Shown here piece by piece: positions 53,501-61,015 of a DNA stretch of 64,000 nt. This DNA comes from Nitrospirota bacterium. Lineage in GTDB: Bacteria > Nitrospirota > Nitrospiria > Nitrospirales > Nitrospiraceae. Made by a program: the position numbers and the translations under genes. The notes beneath the pieces were generated by a model. It saw only the letters and a program-made list of their open reading frames with translations, was not told the DNA's origin and ran no database searches. How positions within the stretch are numbered: position 1 is the stretch's first letter; each line of letters opens with the position of its first letter. The stretch lies in NCBI GenBank assembly GCA_030684575.1, contig JAUXVD010000023.1:1-64000 (forward strand), given 5' to 3'.

Positions 53501-56500
53501 CGGTCTTATCGCTGCCGACCGACCTTCCGCGACCTCCCATGAACACGTATACGGGATCCTATTGTGCGTGGGATCTGCCGAGTTCCCTCATTGAGCGGCT
53601 GAAAATGTTCAGCGCGCATCGCCGCGTCTCATCGTTCATGACCCTCCTGGCCTGTTTCCAGGTTTTGTTAAGTCGTTGGTCGGGTCAGACGGATTTTGCC
53701 GTGGGCGCTCCGATCGCAAACCGCACCCAGGTCATGACGGAGTCGTTGGTCGGGACGTTCGTGAATACCTTGGTGCTGAGGGCGGATCTGTCGGAGGATC
53801 CGACGTTTGATGAGCTCCTGAGGCGGGTTCGTGACACGGCCCTGGGGGCCTATGAGAATCAAGACTTTCCCTTCGAAAAACTGGTCGACGTGCTCCACGT
53901 GAATCGCGATTCGAGCCACTCGCCACTGATTCAGGTACTGTTCAACGTCGCCAATGCCCCGATCGGTGAGGTGGACCTTCACGGGCTGTCGTGGGTTCCG
54001 CTGCACGTCGATGCCGGCTCTGCACAGTTCGACATGAGTCTCACGGTCGAAACGGAAATCGCGAAAAAAGTGTACCTGTCATACAGTACAGATCTCTTTA
54101 CCCGTCAGACGGCTGAACGAATGCTCGACCATTTTGGTGCGCTGCTTCAGCAGGCACTCGCGCATCCAGGGCTTCGCGTGTCCGAGTTATCCATGCTGAG
54201 TTCTGTAGAAGAACAGCGGCTGCTCATTGAATGGAATAGAACCACGTCAGACTACCCGCATAGCCAATGTTTCCCGGATCTCTTCGAGGCGCAAGTCGAG
54301 CGGGGACCAGATGCCATTGCCGTGTCTATGGAAGGTCGGGCCTTAAGCTATCGAGTATTGAATGCGCAGGCAAATCAAATGGCTCGTGCGCTCTCCGCTC
54401 TGGGCGTCACGCGGGACGTGACCGTCGGGATTTGTCTCGACCGATCGATCGAGAAGCTCGTCACACTCTTGGCCGTCTGGAAAGCCGGAGGTTGTTATCT
54501 CCCGCTCGACCCGGACTACCCGCGAGATCGGGTTCGCTTCATGCTCGACGATGCGAGGGCCACTCTGGTGGTGACGACGACTGCTCTGTCCGATCGATTC
54601 GGATTTCAAGCGTCCCGAGTGCTGTGCCTTGATCGGATGAGGGACTCTTTCACGCAGGAGGCGGACCACAATATGCCGCCGATCGCCGGCGTTTCCGATC
54701 TTGCCTACATTCTGTATACCTCCGGGTCGACCGGACAACCCAAAGGCGTTGAGATTACACACCGTTCCCTGGTGAATTTTTTGTGGTCTATGAAGGATGA
54801 GCCTGGCTGTTCGGCGCAGGATATCTTCATGTCGGTGACGACATTGTCGTTCGACATTGCGGCATTGGAGTTGTATCTGCCGTTGCTGACCGGCGCGCGA
54901 GTCGAGCTTGTACGTCGGGCTGTCGCGATGGAGGGGCATCAATTACGTGAACTATTTGAGGCAGTTCAGCCGACGATCATGCAAGCCACGCCGGCGACGT
55001 GGCATCTGCTGCTGGATGCCGGCTGGACCGGTAGCCAATCGTTGACCGCGCTCTGTGGGGGAGAAGCCCTGTCGGCTGATCTTGCGGAGAAACTACGCGA
55101 GCGCTCGAAAGCCGTGTGGAATATGTATGGGCCTACGGAAACGACCATTTGGTCTACGATCTCGAACATCGCGCGAGAGAAACGGGACATCACCATCGGG
55201 CGCCCGATTGCCAATACGGAAATCTATATCTTGGATCGTCATATGCGACCGGTTCCCGTCGGCGTGCCGGGGGAGCTATATATTGGTGGGCATGGTCTGG
55301 CCAGAGGATATCATCGTCGTCCAGATTTAACCGCTGAACGGTTTATTGCCCACCCGTTCTCTTCGGATCCTCACGCGAGGCTCTATCGTACGGGAGACCT
55401 CGCGCGGTATCGCTCAGATGGGCGTATCCTGCATCTCGGTCGGCTGGATCATCAGGTGAAGATCCGTGGATTCAGAATAGAGTTGGGTGAGATCGAGGCA
55501 GTGCTGAGCCGCCATCCCGCCGTCCGTCAGGTCGTGGTGACTGCGCGGGACGACCAACAAGGTCTCAAGCAACTGGTGGCCTATCTGGTCTCTCACGAAG
55601 GGCAAGCACCCAGCTCGACAGACCTTCGCGCATTTGTGCATAGGACGCTTCCCGATTATATGATGCCGTCATTTTTTGTCTTTTTAGAGGCGTTGCCTCT
55701 GACAGCGAATAATAAAGTCAACGTGAATGCGTTGCCACCTCCTGCCGTAGAAGCCGCGTCAAGTGAGAAGATCTATGTCGGTCCACGTAATGGGATGGAA
55801 GTGCAGCTGGCCGCTCTATGGCAGCAGGTACTGGGACTGTCAAAGATCGGGATCCATGACAACTTTTTCGATCTCGGTGGTCATTCGCTCAAAGCGGCTC
55901 AGCTCTTTTTCCTTCTCGAACAGGTGTATGGAAGGCACCTTCCGCTCGCCACGCTGTTTCAAGCGCCGACCATTGCCGCTCTCGCGTCGGTTCTTTCACA
56001 CGAACAGTGGGTGCCGCCGTGGCAATCTTTGGTTGCGATCCAGCCGAGCGGGTCGGCCATCCCGATGTTCATGGTGCCGGGGGTGGGCGGCAACGTGTTG
56101 GTATTTGCGCAATTGGCAAGGCTGTTGGGTGCTGACCAGCCGGTCTATGGGCTCCAGACGAGAGGGTTGGATGGGAATGCGATTCCGTTTACCTCGGTGC
56201 CGGACATGGCATGCCATTACATCGCTGAGATCCGCACCTGTCGCCCGCAAGGGCCCTACGTCATTCTTGGTTCTTGTACCGGTGGGTTGATCGCCTATGA
56301 GATGGCGCAGCAATTACTCGCGCAGGGGGAATCCGTCACCTTGGTCGTGATGGATACCTGGCACCCTTCTTCGTATCGCCCTCATCGTCATAAGTGGCCG
56401 ATGCGAATGTGGTTGCCGCTCTTTATTCTCTGGAGGACCCTGCGGAATTTCGACGTGCTCCTCCGCATGCCGATGAAAGACTGGAGGCCGTTCGTACGGC

Positions 56501-56880
56501 GCAAATATGAGACGCTCTTCTCATTTGTAGCAAGAAGATCCACGGAGGATAAACTGTTTATTGAGTTTCAGGTCGAACGAATGAAGCAATCGACATTTCA
56601 CGCGGTGGCCCGTTATGTATTGCGTAACTATCCCGGGCGTATTCTCAATATTGTGGCTTCAACCCATCACGTGGCCGAGACGGTACAAGATACCAGGTAT
56701 GTCTGGGACCAGCTTGCCGGTGGAGGGTGCCAGACTGTGCATGTCGCCGCCGCTCACGCAGGGTTCCTCCTCGCTTCGCCACATGTCGAAGAATTGTCCG
56801 CTCATGTTCAGGCCTTCCTTGCCGTTGATGCTCAGGATACGATGGCGTGCGACCGCCGCACTCGCGATGTGATGGCGTAA
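47572..56880 (+). CDS. Hybrid FAAL-NRPS lipopeptide synthetase
   Basis: One 3102-residue protein. Domains in order: fatty acyl-AMP ligase (~5-580; YTSGSTATPRGVMISH, GRLKDLIIVHGRNLYP); ACP with phosphopantetheine Ser638 in VGIDSLK; C1 (~665-1130; HHLIMDG, His837); A1 (~1150-1650; YTSGSTGRPKG); PCP1 (Ser1715 in SGHSL); C2 (~1760-2220; HHIIGDQW, with Gln where Gly is usual); A2 (~2230-2720; YTSGSTGQPKG); PCP2 (Ser2772 in GGHSL); thioesterase (~2800-3060; nucleophile Cys2902 in GSCTGG). It should activate a fatty acid, join it to amino acid 1, then amino acid 2, and release it. The A2 pocket residues read tentatively DILQLGMIW, close to glycine-type codes. A1 reads tentatively DALAIGAVA, not assigned. 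GTG or TTG just upstream (47569, 47566) are alternative starts with AGGGG nearby. Confidence 0.93.
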   Translation: MPTPVPPTLRYLSDLFTFRCQGKSQELAYAFVRDSLDIESQLTYGELDRRVRSLTGHLARRVRPGARVLLLFPPGLDVVSAFWACICAGLVPVPAPALDPVRRKHSVPRLRAIVEDAQVSLVLTTSAIAPFSSELSIVKDGSQVEWVATDQLYDQTHEIDLPVLGEPSLAYLQYTSGSTATPRGVMISHQNVLAQCEALHLVAGVDLNSRSLCWLPYFHDYGLVHGIIAPFYAGIPAYLMSPVTFLRRPLRWLEAMDRWSITHSGAPNFAYESCTKALRQQKGWIGHLQHWVVASCGAEPIHVETIEEFAEAFHAHGFTRQAFTPAYGLAESTLVVTSKRRAEEPLLLHVAGEALAAHQVTRVSPDALGARTLVGCGPPLSGTTVRIVDPVTLAGCEADRIGEVWVASPSVAQGYWNRETAEDVTFRASLEGDRQRAFMRTGDLGFLHDGQLFVTGRLKDLIIVHGRNLYPGDIERTVERSHSGLRLHGGAAFSIQENREESVVVLQEVERAQSVDVDAIAMAIRQAVMDEHEVPVSSVVLVRSGGLPKTSSGKIQRGASKEAFITGTLPIVGISRYGIQVSDTLAAEGDLIVDKGGASGADLTSLEVYLQLMVAGHLSVDPSCITLTQPIGTVGIDSLKAGIMKNRLEEEFGTELSFQHLLIDWSIRDLAEHLLTHQHQVLPSAGARAVDMPALLPVTVTSPTFPLSSSQRRMWFAERLSPDSPLNNIPVAVRLRGPLNVPALEASVHAMVHRHDLLRVTIEEQSGVPFHRLSGDQAIAFRIYDYRGTGAERRGADLQRLLKQEAASRFDLRHGPLMRTSLLRVDEHEHVLIATFHHLIMDGWSIRLLCQELSVVYEAACSGEPVVWTNPAVSYRDYVAWEQTSLDRGRHDRQRRYWQKQLKNLPAPCELPRDFPRSGEVRQGSRTVTLAFSTAESDAFDRFCLQTGMTPFMATVAGLATLLYRYTGQTDLVVGAPVSNRVATQFEQVLGCMVNTVALRVDCSKNPTARALLAQVRRVVVDATNHQDLPFDEVVRAVSPGYDEARAPLFRLMVAWEEDAVAALRLAGVSAERVQIERLATPFDATVFSRRQQDHIQLAIEYNTFLFEEATITQMLDHLRSLLAEMAASLDLPLSELPLLTDRERQKVLVEWNRTRADDPSGSSIHALIDAQAAHAPDALAVVSESGTLTYRQLSERSNHVAQDLRRQGVQPGSLVGLLLERSLEMVVGMLGILKAGAAYVPLDPDYTEERLAFMVRDSQLTVVVTNSRLRSRLRAEQPTMVCLDADQSMVELSAEDGAPVQVAADALAYVIYTSGSTGRPKGAMISHRSLVNFALAFAVECRMSSHDCVLHMATISFDAAVLEIFPCLVTGSTLVLRENLPPGTPAEFMQSCAQGSVTMAFLPTAYWHHLVQEWAGDRVSIPASLRRIIIGGEKASEPVCVRWFALAGMRVQLLNAYGPTEATVAATMVNLSALWEDHSLGSEVPIGRPLRNMRVYVLDRHRNPVPVGAVGELYIAGLGVGLGYLHDPGLTADSFMADPFVPGDRMYKTGDLGRFRRDGQLLCLGRVDQQIKLRGFRIEPGEIEAALMAVPGVREATVVLREIPPRGPLIAAYVTTDAHAGLSGREILSGLRRVLPHYMVPAACVLLESLPYGPSGKVDRRALPMPALGSIDQAVARVAPRDHIEQSLMDMWVDVLGVPVSSVHDSFFDVSGHSLLATQVLSRIQELFSLNLPLRTIFDTPTIAQLAEHIRAEQRRGGGRAALPPIVAVSRTEPLPLSYSQQRMWVMYQLAPKGTAYNMPFASRQTGPLNKRWLRQTIQAVTRRHDSFRTTFRMTESGPVQVVADWQPPHWVEIDLQNLPRHERLAEAIRLVEEEARTPFDLERGPVARFFLITLDTEDHILVLSMHHIIGDQWSFGVIGQEFAAYYNALSQGHSVPDVSFPIQYVDFAMWQRRCLTDDTLRPQLEYWRDTLANLPVLSLPTDLPRPPMNTYTGSYCAWDLPSSLIERLKMFSAHRRVSSFMTLLACFQVLLSRWSGQTDFAVGAPIANRTQVMTESLVGTFVNTLVLRADLSEDPTFDELLRRVRDTALGAYENQDFPFEKLVDVLHVNRDSSHSPLIQVLFNVANAPIGEVDLHGLSWVPLHVDAGSAQFDMSLTVETEIAKKVYLSYSTDLFTRQTAERMLDHFGALLQQALAHPGLRVSELSMLSSVEEQRLLIEWNRTTSDYPHSQCFPDLFEAQVERGPDAIAVSMEGRALSYRVLNAQANQMARALSALGVTRDVTVGICLDRSIEKLVTLLAVWKAGGCYLPLDPDYPRDRVRFMLDDARATLVVTTTALSDRFGFQASRVLCLDRMRDSFTQEADHNMPPIAGVSDLAYILYTSGSTGQPKGVEITHRSLVNFLWSMKDEPGCSAQDIFMSVTTLSFDIAALELYLPLLTGARVELVRRAVAMEGHQLRELFEAVQPTIMQATPATWHLLLDAGWTGSQSLTALCGGEALSADLAEKLRERSKAVWNMYGPTETTIWSTISNIAREKRDITIGRPIANTEIYILDRHMRPVPVGVPGELYIGGHGLARGYHRRPDLTAERFIAHPFSSDPHARLYRTGDLARYRSDGRILHLGRLDHQVKIRGFRIELGEIEAVLSRHPAVRQVVVTARDDQQGLKQLVAYLVSHEGQAPSSTDLRAFVHRTLPDYMMPSFFVFLEALPLTANNKVNVNALPPPAVEAASSEKIYVGPRNGMEVQLAALWQQVLGLSKIGIHDNFFDLGGHSLKAAQLFFLLEQVYGRHLPLATLFQAPTIAALASVLSHEQWVPPWQSLVAIQPSGSAIPMFMVPGVGGNVLVFAQLARLLGADQPVYGLQTRGLDGNAIPFTSVPDMACHYIAEIRTCRPQGPYVILGSCTGGLIAYEMAQQLLAQGESVTLVVMDTWHPSSYRPHRHKWPMRMWLPLFILWRTLRNFDVLLRMPMKDWRPFVRRKYETLFSFVARRSTEDKLFIEFQVERMKQSTFHAVARYVLRNYPGRILNIVASTHHVAETVQDTRYVWDQLAGGGCQTVHVAAAHAGFLLASPHVEELSAHVQAFLAVDAQDTMACDRRTRDVMA

Positions 56881-56926
56881 TTTCTATTTCCTGCTGTTGT
56901 TGTTGCGAGCATGAGGCTGGTCGACG

Positions 56927-58585
56927 ATGCCACTTAAACGATTTCTCAGATTTATTGTGCAGCGTTCGAGAGCCATGGCCTGGCTCATGGTCAGTGTCGG
57001 CGTCCTGTCCGGTCTTTTGAGCGCCGGGGTGTTGGCTCTCATTAATCATGTGCTCCATCATCCCTCAGATCCTTCCCGCATCGTGATGCTGGGGTTTATC
57101 GTCCTCGTCGCCGGAAAGCTCCTGTCAAGCCTGTGGTCTCAGCGTCTGCTCGTCCGATTCTCACAAGACACGGTTTTAGATCTCTCCTTATCGCTCTGTG
57201 CGAAGATCGTCCGGGCTTCGTTGCGTCGTTCCGAGCAGCGAGGCGCCGCCAATATTCTCGTCGCCCTGACAGATGACGTCAGTTGTGTCACGTGGGCGAT
57301 TCAAAGTTTTCCCCAGTTGATCATGAATATGGCCGTGGTGCTGGGCTGCGGGCTCTACCTCGCGTGGCTATCGTGGGGTATGTTTCTGGGAGTGGTTGGA
57401 GCCACCCTGCTTGGCGCCTTGGGGTATCAATGGCTATACAGCAGCACGTTCAGCGTCGTCTCTGCAGCTCGTGCGGCCAGGGTTGAGTTGTTTCGGCACT
57501 TTCGTTCTCTCACGGATGGACTGAAAGAGTTGTTGATGCATCGGGCACGCCGAATGGAGTTTGTGAATGAGGAATTGCGAAGAGCTGCTGAATGGCACCG
57601 GCAGACGAACTTGGAAGCCACGCGGAGGCAAGATCTGGCAGGAGCCTGGATGCAAGTCTCGTTTTACTCCCTCATCGGTGTCATCGTTTTTCTGTTTCCC
57701 TCTATGGTCACGGTGTCCCCCGAAGCCTTGACCGGGTACGTGGTGGCCGTCCTCTATATGATGGGTCCCATCTGGGGCATTATCGGCGCGATCCCGACTA
57801 TCGAGCGAGGTCAGGTGGCATTAGAGAATATCGAGCGATTAGGCATAACCCTGGACGTGAAGGATGAGGATGATGCCCTGACGGTAGAATCGACAGACCG
57901 TGAAATGGAGATCCTGCCCATTGTGCGGTGGAAGGATGTCGTGTTTTCGTACGGTGAGGTGAATGGGCAGGAAGCGCCCTTCACGCTGGGTCCCATCAGT
58001 CTAGACCTGCACCCTGGCGAACTGGTGTTCCTTGTCGGAGGGAATGGAAGCGGGAAGTCTACTTTCGTGAAGGTGCTTTCGGGGTTGTATCAGCCACAAC
58101 AAGGACAGGTGACGTTGGCAGGTACGGCGATCATCGATGCCAATCGAGAATGGTACCGTGAACATTTCTCGGTTGTATTTTCAGACTTTCACGTTTTCGC
58201 TAAGCTCTTGGGTTTGTCGGATTCTCAGACCGAGAGGTTGGTGCCGGAATACTTACGGTTGCTGCACATGGATCAGAAAGTGACGGTGCGTGAACGCACG
58301 TTCTCGACTCTCGATCTCTCACAGGGGGAGCGAAAACGATTGGCCCTTGTCACGGCCTATTTGGAGGATCGCCCGATTTATGTGTTCGATGAATGGGCGG
58401 CGGATCAAGATCCGCAGTATAAGGAGATATTTTACAAGACGTTGCTTCCGGACCTGCGTGCGCGGGGGAAACTGGTGGTCGTCATCACGCACGATGACCG
58501 GTACTTTCATCTCGGCAATCAGGTCATTAAATTAGAAGACGGCAAGGTAGTGGAATGTTTGAAGTCCGGGGCAGTCGGCCGTTGA
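56927..58585 (+). CDS. Peptide-export ABC transporter (PvdE/SyrD type)
   Basis: The 552-residue fused transporter has an N-terminal six-span membrane domain (residues ~1-310, starting RFLRFIVQRSRAMAWLM) and a C-terminal ATPase: Walker A GGNGSGKST, signature LSQGERKRLAL, and Walker B PIYVFDEWAADQDP. The DEWAADQDP segment is typical of the cyclic-peptide/siderophore exporters PvdE and SyrD, which move peptide natural products across the inner membrane. It starts 46 bases after the NRPS stop and is followed by the phosphopantetheinyl transferase after 16 bases. It is the natural candidate to export the lipodipeptide. Confidence 0.92.
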   Translation: MPLKRFLRFIVQRSRAMAWLMVSVGVLSGLLSAGVLALINHVLHHPSDPSRIVMLGFIVLVAGKLLSSLWSQRLLVRFSQDTVLDLSLSLCAKIVRASLRRSEQRGAANILVALTDDVSCVTWAIQSFPQLIMNMAVVLGCGLYLAWLSWGMFLGVVGATLLGALGYQWLYSSTFSVVSAARAARVELFRHFRSLTDGLKELLMHRARRMEFVNEELRRAAEWHRQTNLEATRRQDLAGAWMQVSFYSLIGVIVFLFPSMVTVSPEALTGYVVAVLYMMGPIWGIIGAIPTIERGQVALENIERLGITLDVKDEDDALTVESTDREMEILPIVRWKDVVFSYGEVNGQEAPFTLGPISLDLHPGELVFLVGGNGSGKSTFVKVLSGLYQPQQGQVTLAGTAIIDANREWYREHFSVVFSDFHVFAKLLGLSDSQTERLVPEYLRLLHMDQKVTVRERTFSTLDLSQGERKRLALVTAYLEDRPIYVFDEWAADQDPQYKEIFYKTLLPDLRARGKLVVVITHDDRYFHLGNQVIKLEDGKVVECLKSGAVGR

Positions 58586-58601
58586 CCCTGCCGATGGCTC
58601 T

Positions 58602-59396
58602 ATGATGGTGAAGGTCTGTATCCAGGATGGCGATGTGGTGATTGCCTTTCAGTCGATTGAATATCTTACGGGTCCTGAGTGGCCAGACCACAGTGGCCTG
58701 GCGCCGAATGCCGTGCATGTCTGGGGGATTGAGCTCGACGGGTCGCCACGCTGTCTGGAGCGATGCGCGCAGTGGTTGGACGAAGAGGAACAGCAACGAG
58801 CCGCGCGCTTGATTCGAGAAGAGGACCGGCGGAGTTACGTATTTGCGCACGGAGGTCTTAGAGCCGTGCTCAGCCGGTATCTTGGGATTGGCCCCGATGT
58901 GGTCGCGATGTATCGTCGTGAGGCAGGTAAGCCCTCCTTGGTCGGAGCCGTAGGAGGTCGACATGCGATCACATTCAATATGTCCCATGCGCATGGCCGT
59001 GCGCTGATTGCGGTTTCAAAGGGACAAGAGGTCGGAGTGGATCTCGAACGAGTACGCGCTGACGTAGATGTCGTGAAACTGTCCGAGCGTTACTTTGCTC
59101 CTTCCGAACATGCCACGATTATGCAGGCGATTCAGGAGCAACGTGCCGCGAGATTCTTCCGCTACTGGGTTTCAAAAGAAGCGGTGGTCAAGGCACAAGG
59201 TGTCGGGCTCCAGGCCTTGAGCCAATGTGAGGTCCTTTTGGGAGCGGACGGAGTCGGCGCAGAGATTCGGGTCCCGGTCGATTCTCCGCTCCAAGCGAAC
59301 TGGAGGGTCCGGCTCCTTTCTTGCGGAGAGGGATGGGAAGCCGCGGTGGCCGCGCAGGGAAAGGATTGGGTCGTGCAGAGCGGGTTCGTGGGATAA
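58602..59396 (+). CDS. Sfp-type 4'-phosphopantetheinyl transferase
   Basis: The 264-residue enzyme has both Sfp-family motifs: VGVDLERV (Mg/CoA-binding Asp and Glu) and FFRYWVSKEAVVKAQG (the W-x-x-K-E-A element). It transfers phosphopantetheine from coenzyme A to the carrier-protein Ser residues of NRPS enzymes. It is the third gene of the NRPS-ABC-PPTase operon and should activate the three carrier domains (Ser638, Ser1715, Ser2772). Two ATGs in tandem (58602, 58605) are possible starts. It is convergent with tadA, 14 bases apart. Confidence 0.93.
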   Translation: MMVKVCIQDGDVVIAFQSIEYLTGPEWPDHSGLAPNAVHVWGIELDGSPRCLERCAQWLDEEEQQRAARLIREEDRRSYVFAHGGLRAVLSRYLGIGPDVVAMYRREAGKPSLVGAVGGRHAITFNMSHAHGRALIAVSKGQEVGVDLERVRADVDVVKLSERYFAPSEHATIMQAIQEQRAARFFRYWVSKEAVVKAQGVGLQALSQCEVLLGADGVGAEIRVPVDSPLQANWRVRLLSCGEGWEAAVAAQGKDWVVQSGFVG

Positions 59397-59410
59397 AAGC
59401 CGTCCCGCTG

Positions 59411-59965
59411 CTATTGAGTGGAATGCGGCTTTGTGGCCGATGATGCCTCTCGGAGTTCCTTGAAAAACTTCTGAATGAGGGCCTGACACTCCTGTTCGAG
59501 GACCCCGCCGGTGACGGTGACCCGGTGATTTAGCTTCGGCTCAGACGACAGGTCGAATACCGATCCGCAGGCGCCGGCTTTCGGATCTGTTGCTCCAAAG
59601 ACGACTCGCGGAATTCTCGCCAGGATAATCGCACCGAGACACATGGTACAGGGCTCGACGGTCACGTAGAGCGTGGTCTCGGTTAATCGCCATGTGCCGA
59701 GGGCCGTCGCTGCGGCGCGGATGGCAATGACTTCCGCATGGGCCGTGGGGTCTTGCCAGAGCTCGCGGTAATTGTGAGCCTGGGACAGGATTTTCCCCTC
59801 ACGCACTACCACTGCGGCAATCGGCACCTCGCCGATCGCCGGCGCGCGGGCGGCTTCCTCCAGTGCGACTCGCATGAAGCTTTCATTCAGTTCATCTGTC
59901 GGCACAGTGGCTGTTCTCCCGGATAACTGCGCTGTAGGACCTTGTTCAGGCCGATATCGTAGCAT
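59411..59965 (-). CDS. tadA: tRNA-adenosine deaminase TadA
   Basis: The 184-residue zinc deaminase has the active-site motifs HAEV (in DPTAHAEVIAIR) and PCTMCLGAIILA, with VFGATDPKAGACGS at the C-terminal side. It converts the wobble A34 of tRNA-Arg(ACG) to inosine. The catalytic core starts near FMRVALEEAARAP. The ATG at 59965 is preferred because a longer frame from 60127 would overlap the next gene by more than 100 bases. A ~35-residue leader before the core is not typical. Confidence 0.92.
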   Translation of the reverse strand: MLRYRPEQGPTAQLSGRTATVPTDELNESFMRVALEEAARAPAIGEVPIAAVVVREGKILSQAHNYRELWQDPTAHAEVIAIRAAATALGTWRLTETTLYVTVEPCTMCLGAIILARIPRVVFGATDPKAGACGSVFDLSSEPKLNHRVTVTGGVLEQECQALIQKFFKELREASSATKPHSTQ

Positions 59966-59999
59966 GGTCCCTGCAGCAGGAGACAGGGCAGAAAGGGGC

Positions 60000-60899
60000 C
60001 TAGCGGTGGAGCGAGAGTTGTTTGCCCGCAGGACTTGACGATTTGGTCCATTCGAACTCGTACCGCAACTGCAAGGCGACGTACCGTTGCACGAGCCCTC
60101 CTCGATCCAAAGGCAGGTCTCGCTCATGGATCAGGGCAATCTCCATCTCGTGGTAACGGACGGCAAGCCCCATGACCAAGTCGAATTCACTGGGCCGCAT
60201 GACATTGGACGCGCTCCGGTCCGTAAAGAGGTTGCCGTCGACGAAGAGGACGACACGATTGCGATAGAGGTCGAGGTCGGCATGTGCCACATATCGGAAC
60301 AACGCGCGTCCGCTGTTGTCTGGTCTGGCAAAGTAGGATTGGTTGTGAAAGAACCATCCGCCGCCGGCATAGACTGTCAGATTCTGCTCGGGAAACGCCG
60401 AGCGCCACCAGCTGAGGCTGCGGGCATCGGCCGGCCGATAGGTGACGAGTGTATCGGCATAGGCCTGTATGATGCCGCTTCGATCCAAGGGAGCATCTCG
60501 TTCATATTGCAGGCGCCATCCCCAGTTCTGGACGGTGCCGGTGAAGGCATAGACGGAGTCCCATTCCGAGAGACTCACCCAGCCGGCTTGCCGGTCTGAA
60601 AAGAAGTTCTGGTCGGTGTAGAACTGGAGATATTCTTTATAGAGATCCGTTTCCAAATGGATCATATGGCGAAGACCGACCAAGCCGCTGTTGTCCGGTC
60701 TCGCGGCAAAGCTGGGGTTGCTCATGAAGGCGCCGGAGAGGAGGTAGCCTCGAACCCAATGCTCTTCGCTGTTGTCATGGGCCCCTTCCATTTCCGGCAG
60801 AGGACGTCCATATTTTTCCAGCGCCCAGAGTTCAGGCGGGGACATCAGGCAGAATCCCCAGAACAGGGCTGCGATGGTCAGAGCATGTAGGGCTCGCAT
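60000..60899 (-). CDS. Exported protein with internal duplication
   Basis: The 299-residue protein has a signal peptide (ALTIAALFWGFCLMSPPELWA). Residues 61-155 and 186-281 are two copies of one ~95-residue module. Shared motifs are (F/Y)xARPDNSG, (D/E)LYxxxxxF, (N/D)xNxF(S/T)DR, S(E/P)xxxV and ER(D)xPLDR(S/G)G(I/L)(I/V)Q. The alternating hydrophobic pattern suggests beta strands, perhaps an outer-membrane or periplasmic barrel. No known family is recognised. It is monocistronic and lies between tadA and the anti-sigma factor gene. Confidence 0.75.
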   Translation of the reverse strand: MRALHALTIAALFWGFCLMSPPELWALEKYGRPLPEMEGAHDNSEEHWVRGYLLSGAFMSNPSFAARPDNSGLVGLRHMIHLETDLYKEYLQFYTDQNFFSDRQAGWVSLSEWDSVYAFTGTVQNWGWRLQYERDAPLDRSGIIQAYADTLVTYRPADARSLSWWRSAFPEQNLTVYAGGGWFFHNQSYFARPDNSGRALFRYVAHADLDLYRNRVVLFVDGNLFTDRSASNVMRPSEFDLVMGLAVRYHEMEIALIHERDLPLDRGGLVQRYVALQLRYEFEWTKSSSPAGKQLSLHR

Positions 60900-61015
60900 G
60901 ATTCCTCTCTGCCGGCTTGATGCGTACGTCGAGTGAGATGGGCACTCGAGACGTGGTTGATACGGAGGTTGTAGCGGGCCAGCAGAGAGAGGTCAAGCGT
61001 TGAGTGTCGAGTCCG

